A stretch of 64,000 nucleotides of DNA from Malus domestica (Eukaryota; Streptophyta; Magnoliopsida; Rosales; Rosaceae): NCBI RefSeq assembly GCF_042453785.1, contig NC_091674.1, positions 31,569,501 through 31,633,500 of the forward strand. Direction: 5' to 3'. Position 1 is the stretch's first letter; each line of letters opens with the position of its first letter. Under the pieces are notes generated by a model. The model did no database searches, was not told the origin of the DNA, and saw only the letters and a list, made by a program, of their open reading frames with translations. Both the position numbers and the translations under genes were made by a program. Of this stretch, positions 46,288 through 57,737 are shown in pieces.

Positions 46288-47534
46288 GTATGTATATATA
46301 TAGTAATAGTAGCTCTGCACTAAGTTAAATTTTTCTGTCTTTTGTCCCGAGCAATAGGAGATGGTTCGTCAGGGTGGGTAGAAAAGAAAATGCCACATTT
46401 GGAGAGGTTGGGGGATCCTGAAAAGAGGGTTGAGTTAGATTTTTTTGACAAGGAGATGCCAGCAGCTTTTGACCTGGATGATTTACTAAGGGCATCTGCA
46501 CAAGTGTTAGGCAAGGGGAAACTTGGCTCTACATACAAGGTAGCACTGGAATCGGGTCTTGTTGTCATCGTGAAGAGACTTAAAAACATGAATGAGTTGA
46601 GCAAAAAGGAATTTACCCAGCAGATGCAATTGCTAGGAAATATGAGGCATGAAAACCTTGTACGGATTCTCTCTTTTTACTTTTCCAAGGAGGAGAAGCT
46701 GGTCATCTCTAAGTTCGTCTCTGGCGGCCGCACTTTGTTTCAACTCTTACATGGTCAGTTTTTAACATTTTATTCTTTCCCATGAAAATCACAATTAATT
46801 AAGCATCATCTGGTTGCTTATAATTATAACTTAATTGTGAAACTGAGTTATGTTAACTTGATTCATGCATGCACGTGTGCGTGTCTATATATATATATAT
46901 ATATATATAATTGCTAGAGGACAGAGGAGTAGGAAGAGTAGCTTTGGATTGGGCAACAAGACTGTCGATAATCAAAGACATAGCACAGGGTCTCACATTC
47001 CTTCACCAATCCTTGCCTTCCCAAAAGGTCCCTCATGCCAACCTCAATTCGTCTAATGTACTCGTCATCCAACGAAGAAACAGCCAAATCTATGATTTGA
47101 AGCTTACAGATTTTGGATTCTTACCACTCCTGCCCTCGCGAAAGTCCTCCGAGGATTTAGCCATCAGCAAGTCACCAGAGTTTGCTCAAGGGAAGAAGTT
47201 GTCTCAGAAAGCCGATGTCTATTGCTTTGGTATAATCCTACTGGAGGTTGTTACTGGAAGGATCCCGGGTGAAGTTTCTCCGGGAAATGATGAAATCTTT
47301 GATGATCTTTCCGATTGGGTTAGAATGGTGGTGAACAATGATTGGTCTACTGATATTCTGGATGTAGAGATACTGGCGGCAAAGGATGACCACGATGACA
47401 TGTTGAAGCTGACACAGATTGCGCTAGACTGTACAGACATGACACCAGAGAAGAGGCCTAAGATGGTCCAAGTATTGAAAAGAATACAAGAGATTAATTC
47501 ACTCAAGATCCAAGAAATGACATACAGAGAATAA
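45193..47534 (+). CDS. LRR receptor-like kinase, pollen-receptor-kinase type, 632 aa
   Basis: Exons 45193-46078, 46358-46753 and 46918-47534, GT-AG, in frame. Start chosen at the ATG 45193; a GTG three bases earlier is not a plant start. Order: signal peptide (about 1-28), LRRNT domain with ALLKLRDSV and W-x-G-x-x-C pairs, about five LRRs with LSNNTLSGPLP-type repeats, proline/serine-rich stalk, TM helix (about 257-280), then a kinase-like domain from about 335. Gly loop GKGKLGS and VIVK Lys about 368 are present, and DFG (about 492-494) is kept. The catalytic loop is HANLNSSN (467-474): the HRD Asp is Asn and the following Lys is Asn, so it is probably a pseudokinase. LRR-III members such as PRKs and TMKL1-type proteins are known to be kinase-weak signalling co-receptors. 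Ligand unknown. Confidence 0.9.
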
Positions 47535-48061
47535 TGAATGTATTATTTGATTTTCATAGCTATTACTATTCCAATCTTAATGATTTTGAAAGAGTTATGC
47601 TCTGCTGCATCAAGTGTGTTCCATCCAAATGTGTAACAACTACAACAAACCACAACATAAATGAATCGAGTCCTGTACACTACACTAGCTAGTTAAGGCG
47701 GGAAAGTTTGAGCTTTTCGATTATTTATTCGTACCTTTAATGGTTTCAATTCTAGCAATTACTCAGCCTATTTATTTTTCAAATGAATTTTCTTAATAAT
47801 TGTCTGACGTTATATGTTTTGAACTTTTTTTTTTTTTTTGAGAAGAAGTACGATGTTCATTTATTTGGAATAAATCGTACAAAACAGAGGATATGTTAGA
47901 ACCCATCCATAATAATAAATAGGATAAGGTGCTAATAATGGACCTTAATAAAAACCTTGTCGAGGTTTTCAACCCAGTCGAAGGGAAAAAAAAATGTTCC
48001 GTACCATATTAAGTATTAATACTATTCTCAAGAAGAATATCATAAATTACATTAGGTGGTT
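47535..48061. other. 3' flank of the receptor-like kinase
   Basis: Holds the presumed 3'UTR and a poly(T) tract at 47826-47839. No other gene is recognised. Confidence 0.45.
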
Positions 48062-48862
48062 CTTCAAACCAAGAAATTTGACTACTCAAAGTTAAGCCCA
48101 ATCATGCCAATCCGTGTGTTGCCTTGTTTGTCTCTCGTCGACCAAACGTAACTTTCCATTGTGACAACAAAGCCGACATATGTTTAGCATCATGATTAAC
48201 ATGCCCAAACTCAACATTCAAATTTGTTGTCTCGGCTTGTAATGCATTAATCAATACTGTTGCATCACCTTGTATCTCAACAGCATGAGACGTCACCATT
48301 TGTGCAAAAAAGACAGCAGCTCTCGCTACCATAATCTTTGCCATCTGTGCAGAAAGAGCCCCCCGGGAAATTTGAAGTCCTGGTTGCCAAAAAAATCCCT
48401 CGCTCGTCTCGGATTATAACACCAGTCCCTCTGATCCCATCCCGCTCATTCCACGCACCATCAATGTTACATTTAAGCCAACCTACCTCAAGTTTTTCCC
48501 ATGGTTGTGGAACGGAAATCTTGCTGCCCTTCTTTACTTCATGTCATTTTCTATACTCTTGGAGCCATGCTTGGGTTCGACAATGGATATCCACTTGGTT
48601 CATTGCCTTACCCGTCCACAGAAATGAGCTTCGTTCATTCCAGATGCTCCAAATCAACACCAACGCATGATCAAAACTTTGCTTTGAAAGTTCTCCTGCC
48701 ATTTGAATCATCCAGCTTTGGAATCCTCCACTTCATATGCCACATGTTCTCAAGCTCAAAGGACTCGAAAACCAAATAGAGACCGAACTTGGGCACTCAA
48801 GTAACACATGTTCAACCGTTTCCTTCTGACATTTGCAAAAAATACAAGTCGCAGTGGTGATA
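48062..48862 (-). pseudogene. LINE remnant, 3' part: zinc-binding and RNase H domains
   Basis: On the minus strand, from the Gypsy insertion leftwards: the end of the RT-associated zinc-binding domain (CIFCKCQKETVEHVLLECP, then SIWF), then RNase H segments CNIDGAWNERDGIRGTG and IRDERGIFLATRTSNF. After a frame change near the C run at 48360 come VEIQGDATVLINAL and GHVNHDAKH. This is the C-terminal part of plant L1-type LINE ORF2. The other half continues at 59953. Confidence 0.82.
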
Positions 48863-48867
48863 ACTTT

Positions 48868-49757
48868 TGTTTGGGTGAAGATTTCTCTGGTGAAGGATCC
48901 TCGGACCTCAGCACAGCTCCCCAAAGGATTGGCACTTTGGATATTTAGTCGGGCTCTTACTTGTTGATGTGCTACAAGAAGAGGACAAAGTTAATTCTGA
49001 AAAGTGCCTTTGTGGGGCCTTAGGTGTAGGCCTTGAGGCTCGCAATCAAAACTAACTAAGTGCTAAGCGTGCCATTGCTATCTCAGTATATCAGATGTAG
49101 AACAAGTGTATTTTAAGTCAATTACTTGTGCCCCAAGTTACTCAGACTTCTTGTTATTAAAGGATTGTCGTGGATGGGTTATATTAAGTTCTTTTTCTTG
49201 CCTTGTAAATAAGGATTTTTATTTCATAGTCTTGTATGTTCGAATGAAAGGAGTCTAGAGCCCTTTTAAAGCCATTTGTTTGGTCCTAGATTGCTTTTAA
49301 TGAAGACATATTCATTAAACTAACCAGATCCAAATACAAATAAGACTCTTAAAGTAGGAAAACAGGTGGATATGACTTGAATATATACTGGAGAATGCAT
49401 TAAGTAATAGATCTACAAATTTAGAAAATAAGCAAATAGCCTCGGGTAAGATTTCACCTTGTCTAGCAAGGTTGAACATCTTGCAATCACTTCTATTTGA
49501 ATTAACAGGGGTTTATATGCTAAAAAAGGATGGATGGTAAACAAGTTTACATAAGGGAATCGATACTACGCCACTAAGGGAGATATCAGAGCTTTAAACT
49601 GGACAAGAGATAGCTTGTCGTTAAAAAAGACTGAATCTGGGTTGATTTCAGCTTTTGAATGCAAATCTGGCTTAAGAGCAGAGTTTGTATGTTTGTTTGT
49701 TTGATTGGTTGAATGTCTTTGTCTCTGAGGCCTCTTCCTCCTTTTAAAGGCAGATTA
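48868..49757 (-). repeat. Tat 3' LTR, left portion
   Basis: Matches 58783-about 59676 almost base for base (TGTTTGGGTGAAGATTTCTC start). It ends at the GATTA duplication of the inserted solo LTR. Confidence 0.9.
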
Positions 49758-51970
49758 TGACACACCCCGACCCTGATATTGCCCGAATACCAGGATAGAC
49801 ACGTGCTGGCTGACACCCAAGGGTGACGAAAGCCATTAATTGATTACAAGAGTAATGATTAGGAGAAAATATTCATGAATAAACATTAAAATCTCGAAGT
49901 AATACACAAAGATTAAGAAAGTGTCTAGAGTGCACAGGACACAATCTAAAACAAGATTTACAAAAAGGAAACATCATTACAAGATATCACACAAGTGGGT
50001 GATAGATTGCTACTGGTAGGGGAATGCCTCGTACGTCAAGTTGTAGTCCTCGTTTCTATGACCTGAATGGGGGCGCAAAACAAAGGTGAGTGGACCAAGT
50101 TCATATATACAATAATAATAAAACAGTTATCAAGATACTAACCCCCACAGTTTATATAATGAAAACTATTAGCATAATAAGTGATGGATTTAATCAAAAT
50201 CCTAGCATGCCAAAACTATCTCAAAAGTCATATCGCGGAATAGCATCGCGAAAATCAAAACAATAAACGTATCGCAGATTGTCTCGTAAGCGTGGTGTGC
50301 TGCTAGAAAGATCACTGAATAAATATAACTCCCGGCCCAATACCTGCTCCGTGGTCTCTGCGCCCGTAGCCAGAGATTACCAACTCCCGGCCCAATGCCT
50401 GCTCCATGTCCCTCAGCCCGTAGCTAGGGATTATTTCTCTCGGCCTAAATGCCAACACCAGATCCTCGCCCCAGGCAGCATAGTGTCCTCTAGGTACGCA
50501 CAAATAGTTACGCTTCTCATAAATAACCACTTCATAGTATAAAATCATCCATCGTCTATACTATAAAGAGGGGTTTCTAAAACATGTTCTAGTATCCTAT
50601 CGTCATCCATTAGATAGTCTACCAGATCATGGTTTATATAGAAAATATGATATATTAAAATATAGCTTAATATAGGCTAACAATTAATTCCTCACCAAAA
50701 ACACGAGACGAAAATCAATAAATTCAATAAACAGGCTTAACATAAATCGAATCATAAATTCGTAGGCATGCTAATCATTTATGCAATTAAATGATAAAAT
50801 CATGAAATTTTAGAAGGGGTCCACTCACAAATATTCCATAGCAGTAGAGTTGTGTGGATATGGATTAGGAATTTCCTCAATAGCAACTTCACCTAAGCAT
50901 AAAAATGTAATAAATAAATAAAAGGATTTTCTAAAAGATTTGGGCATGAACTAAATAGAATAAAGGATTTGGGTTGGATGGGTTAGGGTCTAATGGGTTT
51001 AGGTAAAAGGTTTTTTAGGTTAAAAAGGCTTTAGGGTGAAGAAACGGGGGTTTGGGCTTAAGCCCAAACACACACACACACCACCTAAGCACACACACAT
51101 GCACGACATGCAATTGCATGCATGACATGCATATACACACACGCACACACACACCCACACAGCCCACAAACAAACACACACACACACACACACAAAAGTC
51201 GGCCCTAAGGCCTCACAAATGGGCTGGGCTTTGAGCCCTTTAATAAAAACCGGCCTAAGGCCGTTTGGGTCTTTAAAACAATATAACAAAAAAATAAAAA
51301 TGAAACGAGCTGGGGTTTTGGGCTAAGGCACAACGGGCTTAAGGTCCGTGGGGTTTTCTAAACGGCCTGAGAGGCCTGGTTTTTACCGAAGAAGAAGGCC
51401 GGAGCTGCTACAGCTCCGGTCACCTGAAAACAAGGGTTCTAGACCCCGATCTAAGTACGAACATGAAGAGTAAGGTGAGGGGAAGAGATTGCTACCCTCA
51501 AATACCCGTGACATGGTCGGAGGTGACCGGAAATCCCCTCGAAGCTTACGGGTTCGCCGGAAGAATTGGTGTGCTTAACCCAACTCGATTCCAAGGTACA
51601 ACCTACGTAAAAAGGGAAATATTTAACTCAAAAAACACCACCAAGTATTACACTAACGGAGAGAGGGAGAGATTCGCGACTTACCTAACGGGAAAATGGG
51701 GAAGGTTCGCCGGAGCTTTTGCTCCCGTGCCGTCAAACTCACAAGGAAGAGGTCCTGGGCTCGTTGCAAGCCTCCTTTGATGGTGACAGGGTCTTAGTGT
51801 CCAGGATAAGAAAGTGAGGCGAGAGGTTGAGAGAGAGAGATGAAGAAGAGAGAGGTCTCGGGGTAAGGGGGGACATAAAGAGAGAAAAGAGAGGGGAGTT
51901 AGATGGCTGCCACGTGGCAATTTGGGATGAAAATAATATATAACACATATAATTGGGGGTGGTTGTAACA
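49758..51970. mobile_element. Solo LTR (2213 bp) inserted in the Tat 3' LTR, TSD GATTA
   Basis: Begins TGACACACCCCGACCCTG, ends GGTTGTAACA, and is flanked by GATTA at 49753-49757 and 51971-51975. The other Tat LTR has the uninterrupted site GCAGATTAGCCCGACTG, proving insertion. No coding region. Inside are a two- to three-copy repeat of CTCCCGGCCCAATRCCTGCTCC (50328-50460), a CA-rich tract (51066-51195) and the GAGAGAGAG..CCACGTGGCAA block shared with the other long solo LTRs. Confidence 0.9.
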
Positions 51971-52252
51971 GATTAGCCAGACTGTTGTAACTTTGTTCTT
52001 ACCCGAAAACACTTTGAGGGTAGTGAGTCATCAGCTTTTTACTTGTAATGCCAATGAAAAATATTCTTTTGCTGGTGGTAGGTTAGTCTCCATCACTTGT
52101 CATTTCAATGGTAAGCACGTGGCTTATATCTTGGCTAAGAAGGCTTCAATCTACCTTTGGGCTTAATGCTGGGCTTTGGGCAGGTCCCTTTTAATTAGAC
52201 ATTTTTGGGCTTTCCTTCATCTAAGTCCATTGTTCAAATATTAACCCAAGTA
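51971..52252 (-). repeat. Tat 3' LTR, right portion
   Basis: Continues the match to the 5' LTR (about 59671-59952) up to TTAACCCAAGTA, where the last bases differ from the intact TTAACCCAAACA. Confidence 0.88.
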
Positions 52253-52253
52253 G

Positions 52254-52266
52254 TGCCCCCTTTAAT
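52254..52266 (-). other. Tat polypurine tract
   Basis: The minus strand reads ATTAAAGGGGGCA just before the 3' LTR. Confidence 0.6.
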
Positions 52267-52522
52267 CATTGTTGAGTCTGCAACTCGAGACGCTAATAAT
52301 GATTAAATAGCCGCCACACGCCTTCACTCGGGACTTATGCCATTTAAAACAACCGTTATTAACTAGACCTTTGCACTAACCCACAATTATAAACGTTAAC
52401 TACCCACTTACTATATAATCCTCACTTACACTCCTCGGCAAAGTACCTTAGCCATTTCGAGCCTTCAAATTTCCTGAACTTCCCAGAATTCTCAGAGTAT
52501 TCAGACTTTCCAAAAACTTATC

Positions 52523-53213
52523 TTGTTCTTCAATTCTTGCCCCCTAATTCCAATATTCTTCCCATATTCTCCTCAAAATCATCCAATGGCACCCAAAGTT
52601 GCTCAAACTCAATCTTCTTGTGAGACTGGTGAGGGGATTTCCACCATGCGCCGCCTGCTTAAAGGCCTTCATCACCCTCGGGCAGGCCTACATATTGAAC
52701 TTTTCTTCGAGGAGGGAAGATTGCAGTTCTTGGGGCCTGCATGGACTTCTCAGGTCCCTGTAACTGTAGAAAACAATATGCCCAAGGAGAAATGGTTCAC
52801 TCTCAACCCATTTCAAGCCAAGTCGGGCATTTCGTCTTCCAAATGGTTAAACCATTACCGTGGGTTCCTTTATAGCTTCTACTTTCTTGATCCCTTCATC
52901 ATCATAGATGTATGCTTCAGGATCAATTACCACGACCTTGTCGATTCGAATGTCGAGTTCATACATGAAAGTGACAGTGGCCGTCAGTGACCACTTAGCA
53001 TGATCTTTGCCAATTAGCTTCACCAGAAGATTGAAGAGGTCAAGAAAGTAAATGTTGAAGTTGAAGATGCTAAAGCACAGTTAGCTAATAGTAACATTGC
53101 TTTGGAGGAGTCGGGTAGAATCTTCACTATCATGCAGACATACCATTCTAGGATAGCTGCCCTAGCCAAAGATGTAAAACTATTGAGCCGATTCTTATGT
53201 TACTTCAACATTT
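52523..53213 (+). pseudogene. Antisense ORF (aORF) of the Tat element, broken
   Basis: Plus-strand, opposite to gag-pol, between integrase and 3' LTR. The frame from 52523 (or the better-placed ATG at 52586, MAPKVAQTQ) runs 130-155 codons with LLKGLHHPRAGLHIELFFEE, KEKWFTLNPFQAKSGIS and FLDPFIIIDVC. It ends TGA at 52988. Homologous coiled-coil-like sequence resumes at about 53022 (QKIEEVKKVNVEVEDAKAQL) and ends TAA at 53213, so the gene has an internal deletion or stop. A TATA-like ACTATATAATCC at about 52409 could drive it independently. Function in Tat elements is unknown; aORF products are described only as resembling plant-mobile-domain-like or unknown proteins. Confidence 0.7.
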
Positions 53214-53409
53214 AATGAAATGAAAATGACTTCTTTAATCCACTTTAGTTTGCATTTCCTTGTTGAAACTCAACTATGTTGAGCATATAAGTTGACTTTT
53301 GGATCTCTTACACTGTCTAAACTTCTTCGATGTAACAATCCCTAACATCCCACAAGGTTGGGTGATATTTCTTCAAAAACCTAACATTAACTGGATGCCT
53401 TTGCAAGTT

Positions 53410-54505
53410 TCATTCCACATCTGCCAAGTAACATCCTCCTTTGTCTAGTACTTGGTTGATAATGAAGTGACTTTCCCAAGTCGGACTCCACTTCCCAAAG
53501 CCTCTGATTTGAGCTCCCAAAGGTAGCATTGCTTTCCATACTAATTCCCCCTCCTTGAAGGTTTTTAATTTTACTCTTTTATTGTATGCTCGAGCAAAAA
53601 CTCTATTTCCTTCTTGAATCTTATTTAAAGCTTCAATTAGTGCTACATCCAAGCCCTCGACTTCTTGACACATAGCCTGAATGTATTCCTCATTGTGTAG
53701 CCTGAATTGGTTTTGAATTCTAATAGAACTCACATTTATTTCCATGGGGAGCATAACGTCTTGCCCGAAAGTTAGGGCGTAAGTAGTTCTAGTTGCTGTC
53801 CTCTTGGAAGTTCTGTAAGCCCACAAAGTTTCTCCTAATTTCTCATGCCACTTCTCTGGACTCTCGGCTATCATTCTTTTAATAATGTTCACCAAGATCT
53901 TATTACTGGCCTCTGTTTGAGCATTTGACTAGGAGTAGTAAGGACTAGACTGAATCATCTTTATCTTGAACTTACTTGCAAACTCTTCTACTTCATTTGA
54001 AATAAAAGATGGCCCACGGTTTGTGACAATTCTCTCGGGCACCCCAAATCTGTGTAGGATCTTGGTTTCAATGAACTTTTTTATTGCAGTTGAGGTGATA
54101 GTTTTTACAGCTGAAGCTTCCATCCACTTGGTAAAGTAATTTGTGGCCACAATTATGAATGTGTCCCTTGCTAGAAGCTGGATAAATTTGCCTGATGAAG
54201 TCCATTGCCCATCCTCTAAAGGGCCAACGCTTGACCATGGTGTTCAAAGGAAATTAGGGCACATGTTGGAGAGGTCCATACCTTTGACATTCTTTACATC
54301 CTCGGGCATAAGCCTTGTAGTCTTTCTCCATTTCATGCCAGAAATAGCCATATCTTTTAAGCAACCATCTCATCTTAGTTCCAGCTTGATGTGCCCCACA
54401 GATTCCTTCATGTACTTCGACTATTACCCTCATTGATTCTTCCTGGCCTAAGCACTTCAGCAGCAGTCCATCTGAAGTCTTTCTTAGTAGATTTTCCTCC
54501 CACAA
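53410..54505 (-). pseudogene. Tat integrase, broken
   Basis: The N-terminal H2C2 zinc module (54505-54254) has HEGICGAHQAGTKM and CKECQRYG. A core fragment (54150-53929) has FTKWMEASAVK and GVPERIVTNRGPSFIS. The C-terminal part (53895-53410) has ESPEKWHEKLGETLWAYRTS and FKEGELVWK. The second catalytic Asp of the DDE core, normally TD.GP, is Asn (TNRGP). Frame changes separate the three pieces. Order and motifs are typical of Gypsy integrase. Confidence 0.87.
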
Positions 54506-54511
54506 AACATA

Positions 54512-55632
54512 CTAAGTTGCTTGTCGTCTATTTTTCTTACTTGTAGGGAAGGATGGATCTTTCAAATACTGAACAATAGGTGTCATCCAATCCTTTATCT
54601 CTATTTCTTCAGTCATCACATCTAGGCTAAATCCCCTTTCAAAGATAGACGAGAGATTTCTTTTCTGAACTTCTATATCGCATTCAAACTTTCTTTCTTG
54701 GATCTCTGCTCCAGATGCCAATTGTGCCATCTCATTGGCTTTTGCATTTAATTCTCTAGGGATATAGCTTACTGATATTTTAGTGCCCCAATAACTTAAC
54801 AATTGAGTACCACTAAGTAATAACCGGCCATGGTGATGTGTCTGCATTTGTATTCTCCATTTAACCGATTGATCACCAATTCTAAGTCACCAAACACCTT
54901 AACTTCAGTTGCCCTTAACACTATTAAGATTTCTAGGCCAATTATGAACGCCTCATACTTTGTCCGATTATTAGTAGTCTCTTGATAATCTAGGAGGAAT
55001 GAATAATAATGGTGAGCACCATTGGGATCAATGATAACACTCCCAGCTCCAGCAACATTTTGATTGCAAGATCCATCAAAATTCAATTTCCAAGGAGTGA
55101 TCCAGAGACTAGCTATTCTTTTTATCTCTTGCTGGATTCATTCTTTTCTGCTCGAGAAGGCTTTGCTTGGTGGGATCCATACACTGACTACCTCCAGAGT
55201 TCCTGGGATGTTGATAATCTCATTATGAGACTCTTGGTGCTCGGCCAAGAAGTTTGCAGTTGCTTGTCCCTTGATCACTCTTTCAGGCATATACTGAAAG
55301 CTGAACTCAGAAAGTGCTAGAATTCATTTTCCAATCCTCCCAGTTAGCATTGCTTTTGACAGCATGTACTTGATTACATCTGTCTTGGTGATGATGTGAA
55401 TGTGGCAAGTCAACATGTAATGCCTTAACTTGCAGGCAGTAAAGTATAGAGCCAAACACAACCTTTCTACTGGTGTGTATTTTGTCTCTACCTCAGTAAG
55501 GATTCTACTAAGGTAATATATTGCTTGTTCCTTCCCACCTTCATTATTTTGGGCCAGTAAGTTTCCCATTGACTTTTCAGAGGCAGAAACGTAAAGTTTT
55601 AAAGGCTTTCCTCTCTGAGGTGGCATGAGCAC
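54512..55632 (-). pseudogene. Tat RNase H pair (Gypsy-type plus archaeal-type)
   Basis: The first RNase H (55632-55324) has KPLKLYVSASEKSMGNLLAQ, AIYYLSRILTEVETKYTPVE and CHIHIITKTDVIKYML. The second, archaeal-type RNase H (55086-54796) begins NFDGSCNQNVAGAGSVIIDP and has NNRTKYEAFIIGLEI and VFGDLELVINRLNGEY. It continues in another frame (54847-54512) with YIPRELNAKANEMAQLAS. A stop and frame changes lie between them. The D..E..D pattern is kept in the second domain. Two RNase H domains in tandem mark the Tat lineage. Confidence 0.82.
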
Positions 55633-55806
55633 TGGTGGATAGGCTAAATAAGTCTTTATGATATTGAAAGCTTCCTAGTGGGATAGTCCCTACTCAAGCT
55701 CTTCTTTGTCTTTCAATCTTAATAGGGGAGTTAGCGGCTGAATCTTGCCCGCCAAGTTAGCAATAAATCGAACCAAAAAGTTGATTTTACCTAGTAGCCT
55801 TTGTAA

Positions 55807-56394
55807 CTATACTTTGTTGGTAAAATGAGGTGATTCCATTATTGCCCGAGCTTTGTTCTTGTCAACCTCTACACCTTTTTGATGAACAAGGAATCCCAAA
55901 AAGTTGCCCGACTTGACCCCAAAATCATATTTCTTAGGATTCATTTTTAGTTTATAGATCCTTATTCTTGTTAAGGCTTGTCTGAGGTCTGCCAAATGCT
56001 GTTCTTCAGTTTTAGACTTCACCACGATATCATTAATGTATACTTCCATGCTATGACCAATCAAGTCATGAAAAATGGCATTCATCACTCTTTGATAGGT
56101 TGTTCTAGCATTTTTGAGCCTGGATGACATCGCCAAGTATTCATATGCCCCAAAATGACATAGGCACCTAAAAGCTGTTTTGTGTATATCTTCTTTAGCC
56201 ATTTTTATCTGATTATAACCGGCATTTCCATCCATTAAAGATAGGACTTTGTGTTTGGCAAATGCATCTATGGATAAGTCAACCATGGGTATGAGATATT
56301 TATCTTTAGGCGTGGCTCCATTAATGTTTCTATAGTCAACACAACACCGAACTGCATTAGTTATAGCTTTTAATACAGGTACAATGTTGGCCAA
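55807..56394 (-). pseudogene. Tat reverse transcriptase with YIND active site
   Basis: A 195-codon frame has CVDYRNINGATPKDKYLIPM, LSLMDGNAGYNQI, KTAFRCLCHFGAYEYLAM and YQRVMNAIFHDLIG. The active-site box reads VYINDIVVKS, where Gypsy enzymes have Y-(I/V)-DD, so the first catalytic Asp is Asn. After it come LRQALTRIRIYKLKMNPKK and FLGFLVHQKGVEVD. Upstream sequence (56910-56581) has an acidic linker of the protease/RT region in another frame. Not functional as encoded. Confidence 0.87.
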
Positions 56395-56580
56395 CCACTC
56401 GACATATTTGGTAGGCCTAATAAATCCAGCCTTTACCAGCTTTCTAATCTATTATTTGACTTTTTCTTCGATATCTTTTGACATCCTCTATGGTGCTTAC
56501 TTTATAGGTTTATATCCCTCATTAATAGGCATTCTGTGTTCTACTAAGGTTGAATCTAAACCTAGCATCTCGGTGTAATG

Positions 56581-57737
56581 CTAAGCAAAACAGTCTTTAA
56601 ACTCATACAGAAGGCTGACTGCCTTTGCTCGATCTTCAACTTTCAACAGGCCATTGATTTGTATAAGTCTTGGATCTTCTTGAGTCCCCAAATCAACGGT
56701 TTCTAAGGGGTCTTGTACCTCTGGTGGTGGCTTATCAGGTTCTGCACACAAAAATTCGACAAACTCTGGACTCTCAGGCAAATCTTCTAGCCTATCTAGG
56801 TCATATATACATTCAGCCATTTGTATGGCTGCCTCAAACTCTCTTCCAAAAAACTTTTCTTCACTTTTGTTCTGGCTGCTTGAAGTTTCTTCCTTTTGTT
56901 CCTTGGCCAATCTCTCCCTTTCTTGATAATTTCTTCTGTCGGCCTGTCATTTGGTCTCCTTTCAGCCTTTACTTCCCACGTGGCTTTTCCTTTTCCTTTC
57001 TCAGCCCAAGTCAAGTTGATCATGTTGATTTGGGCTACTGGGAAATGATTCGTGTCAATCATCATATTGGCCTGGGGTTTCTCCAACAGTAATTTTCCCT
57101 TAACTATGAAGTTTTGTATCCAATTCTTGAACTAGACACAGTTAACTATAGAGTGGTCAAAAGTGTAGTGCAGCTTGCAATACTTCTTCCCTCTCAATTC
57201 CTCGGGTTTAGGCAATTTTTTAGTGCTGTCGGGCACAATTACCTTTGCCTGCACCAGCTCTTCATAGATCTCGGAGGCTTTGGTCAAATTAAAAGAGTAA
57301 TTCTGGTATTTAGGGGGCTTCATGGGGACAAGTCCACCATCATTCATTACCACCTTCTGATCTTTGACTGGTTGGACTAACCCGTTCATTATTAAAGGTT
57401 TGAAGGGGATAGTCATCTCTACCGTGCATATGTCCACCCTTTCTCTTCCATGGCCATCATTTTCTTATGGTTCTGCTCCTTCAAACTCCACTTGGTGAAT
57501 TGCAACTTTACTTTTGTAGAAATGAGGCAACTTAGATGAGTGTTTCACTTGTTGTTCTTCAAGTAATAATTTCTCATACTTTGTGGCTGCAATTACTAAT
57601 TCTTGCAACTTATTGAATTGTAGATCATAAAACTCTTTTCTCAAAGGTAGCCTTAAAGCCTTCTGAGCAACGAATATAAGTTGGGCATGATTGATAGGGA
57701 ATTGACACCTTATTCTTGTCCTTTTGAACCTCATCAT
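56581..57737 (-). pseudogene. Tat gag and linker, broken
   Basis: Frames in sequence: 57737-57465 (FPINHAQLIFVAQKALRLPL, LVIAATKYEKLLLEEQ), 57437-57132 (LTKASEIYEELVQA, and a knuckle-like KKYCKLHYTFDHSIVNC), 57086-56796 and 56910-56581 (acidic, DLEDLPESPE-like). The CKLHYTFDHSIVNC segment resembles the modified zinc knuckle of Tat gags. Stops interrupt the protein. Upstream to about 58700 is 5' leader and gag N-terminus in decayed form. Confidence 0.68.

Noticed and set aside
51020..51289. Cys/Val-rich ORF on the minus strand
   Set aside because: Translation of the CA/GT microsatellite; low complexity inside a solo LTR.
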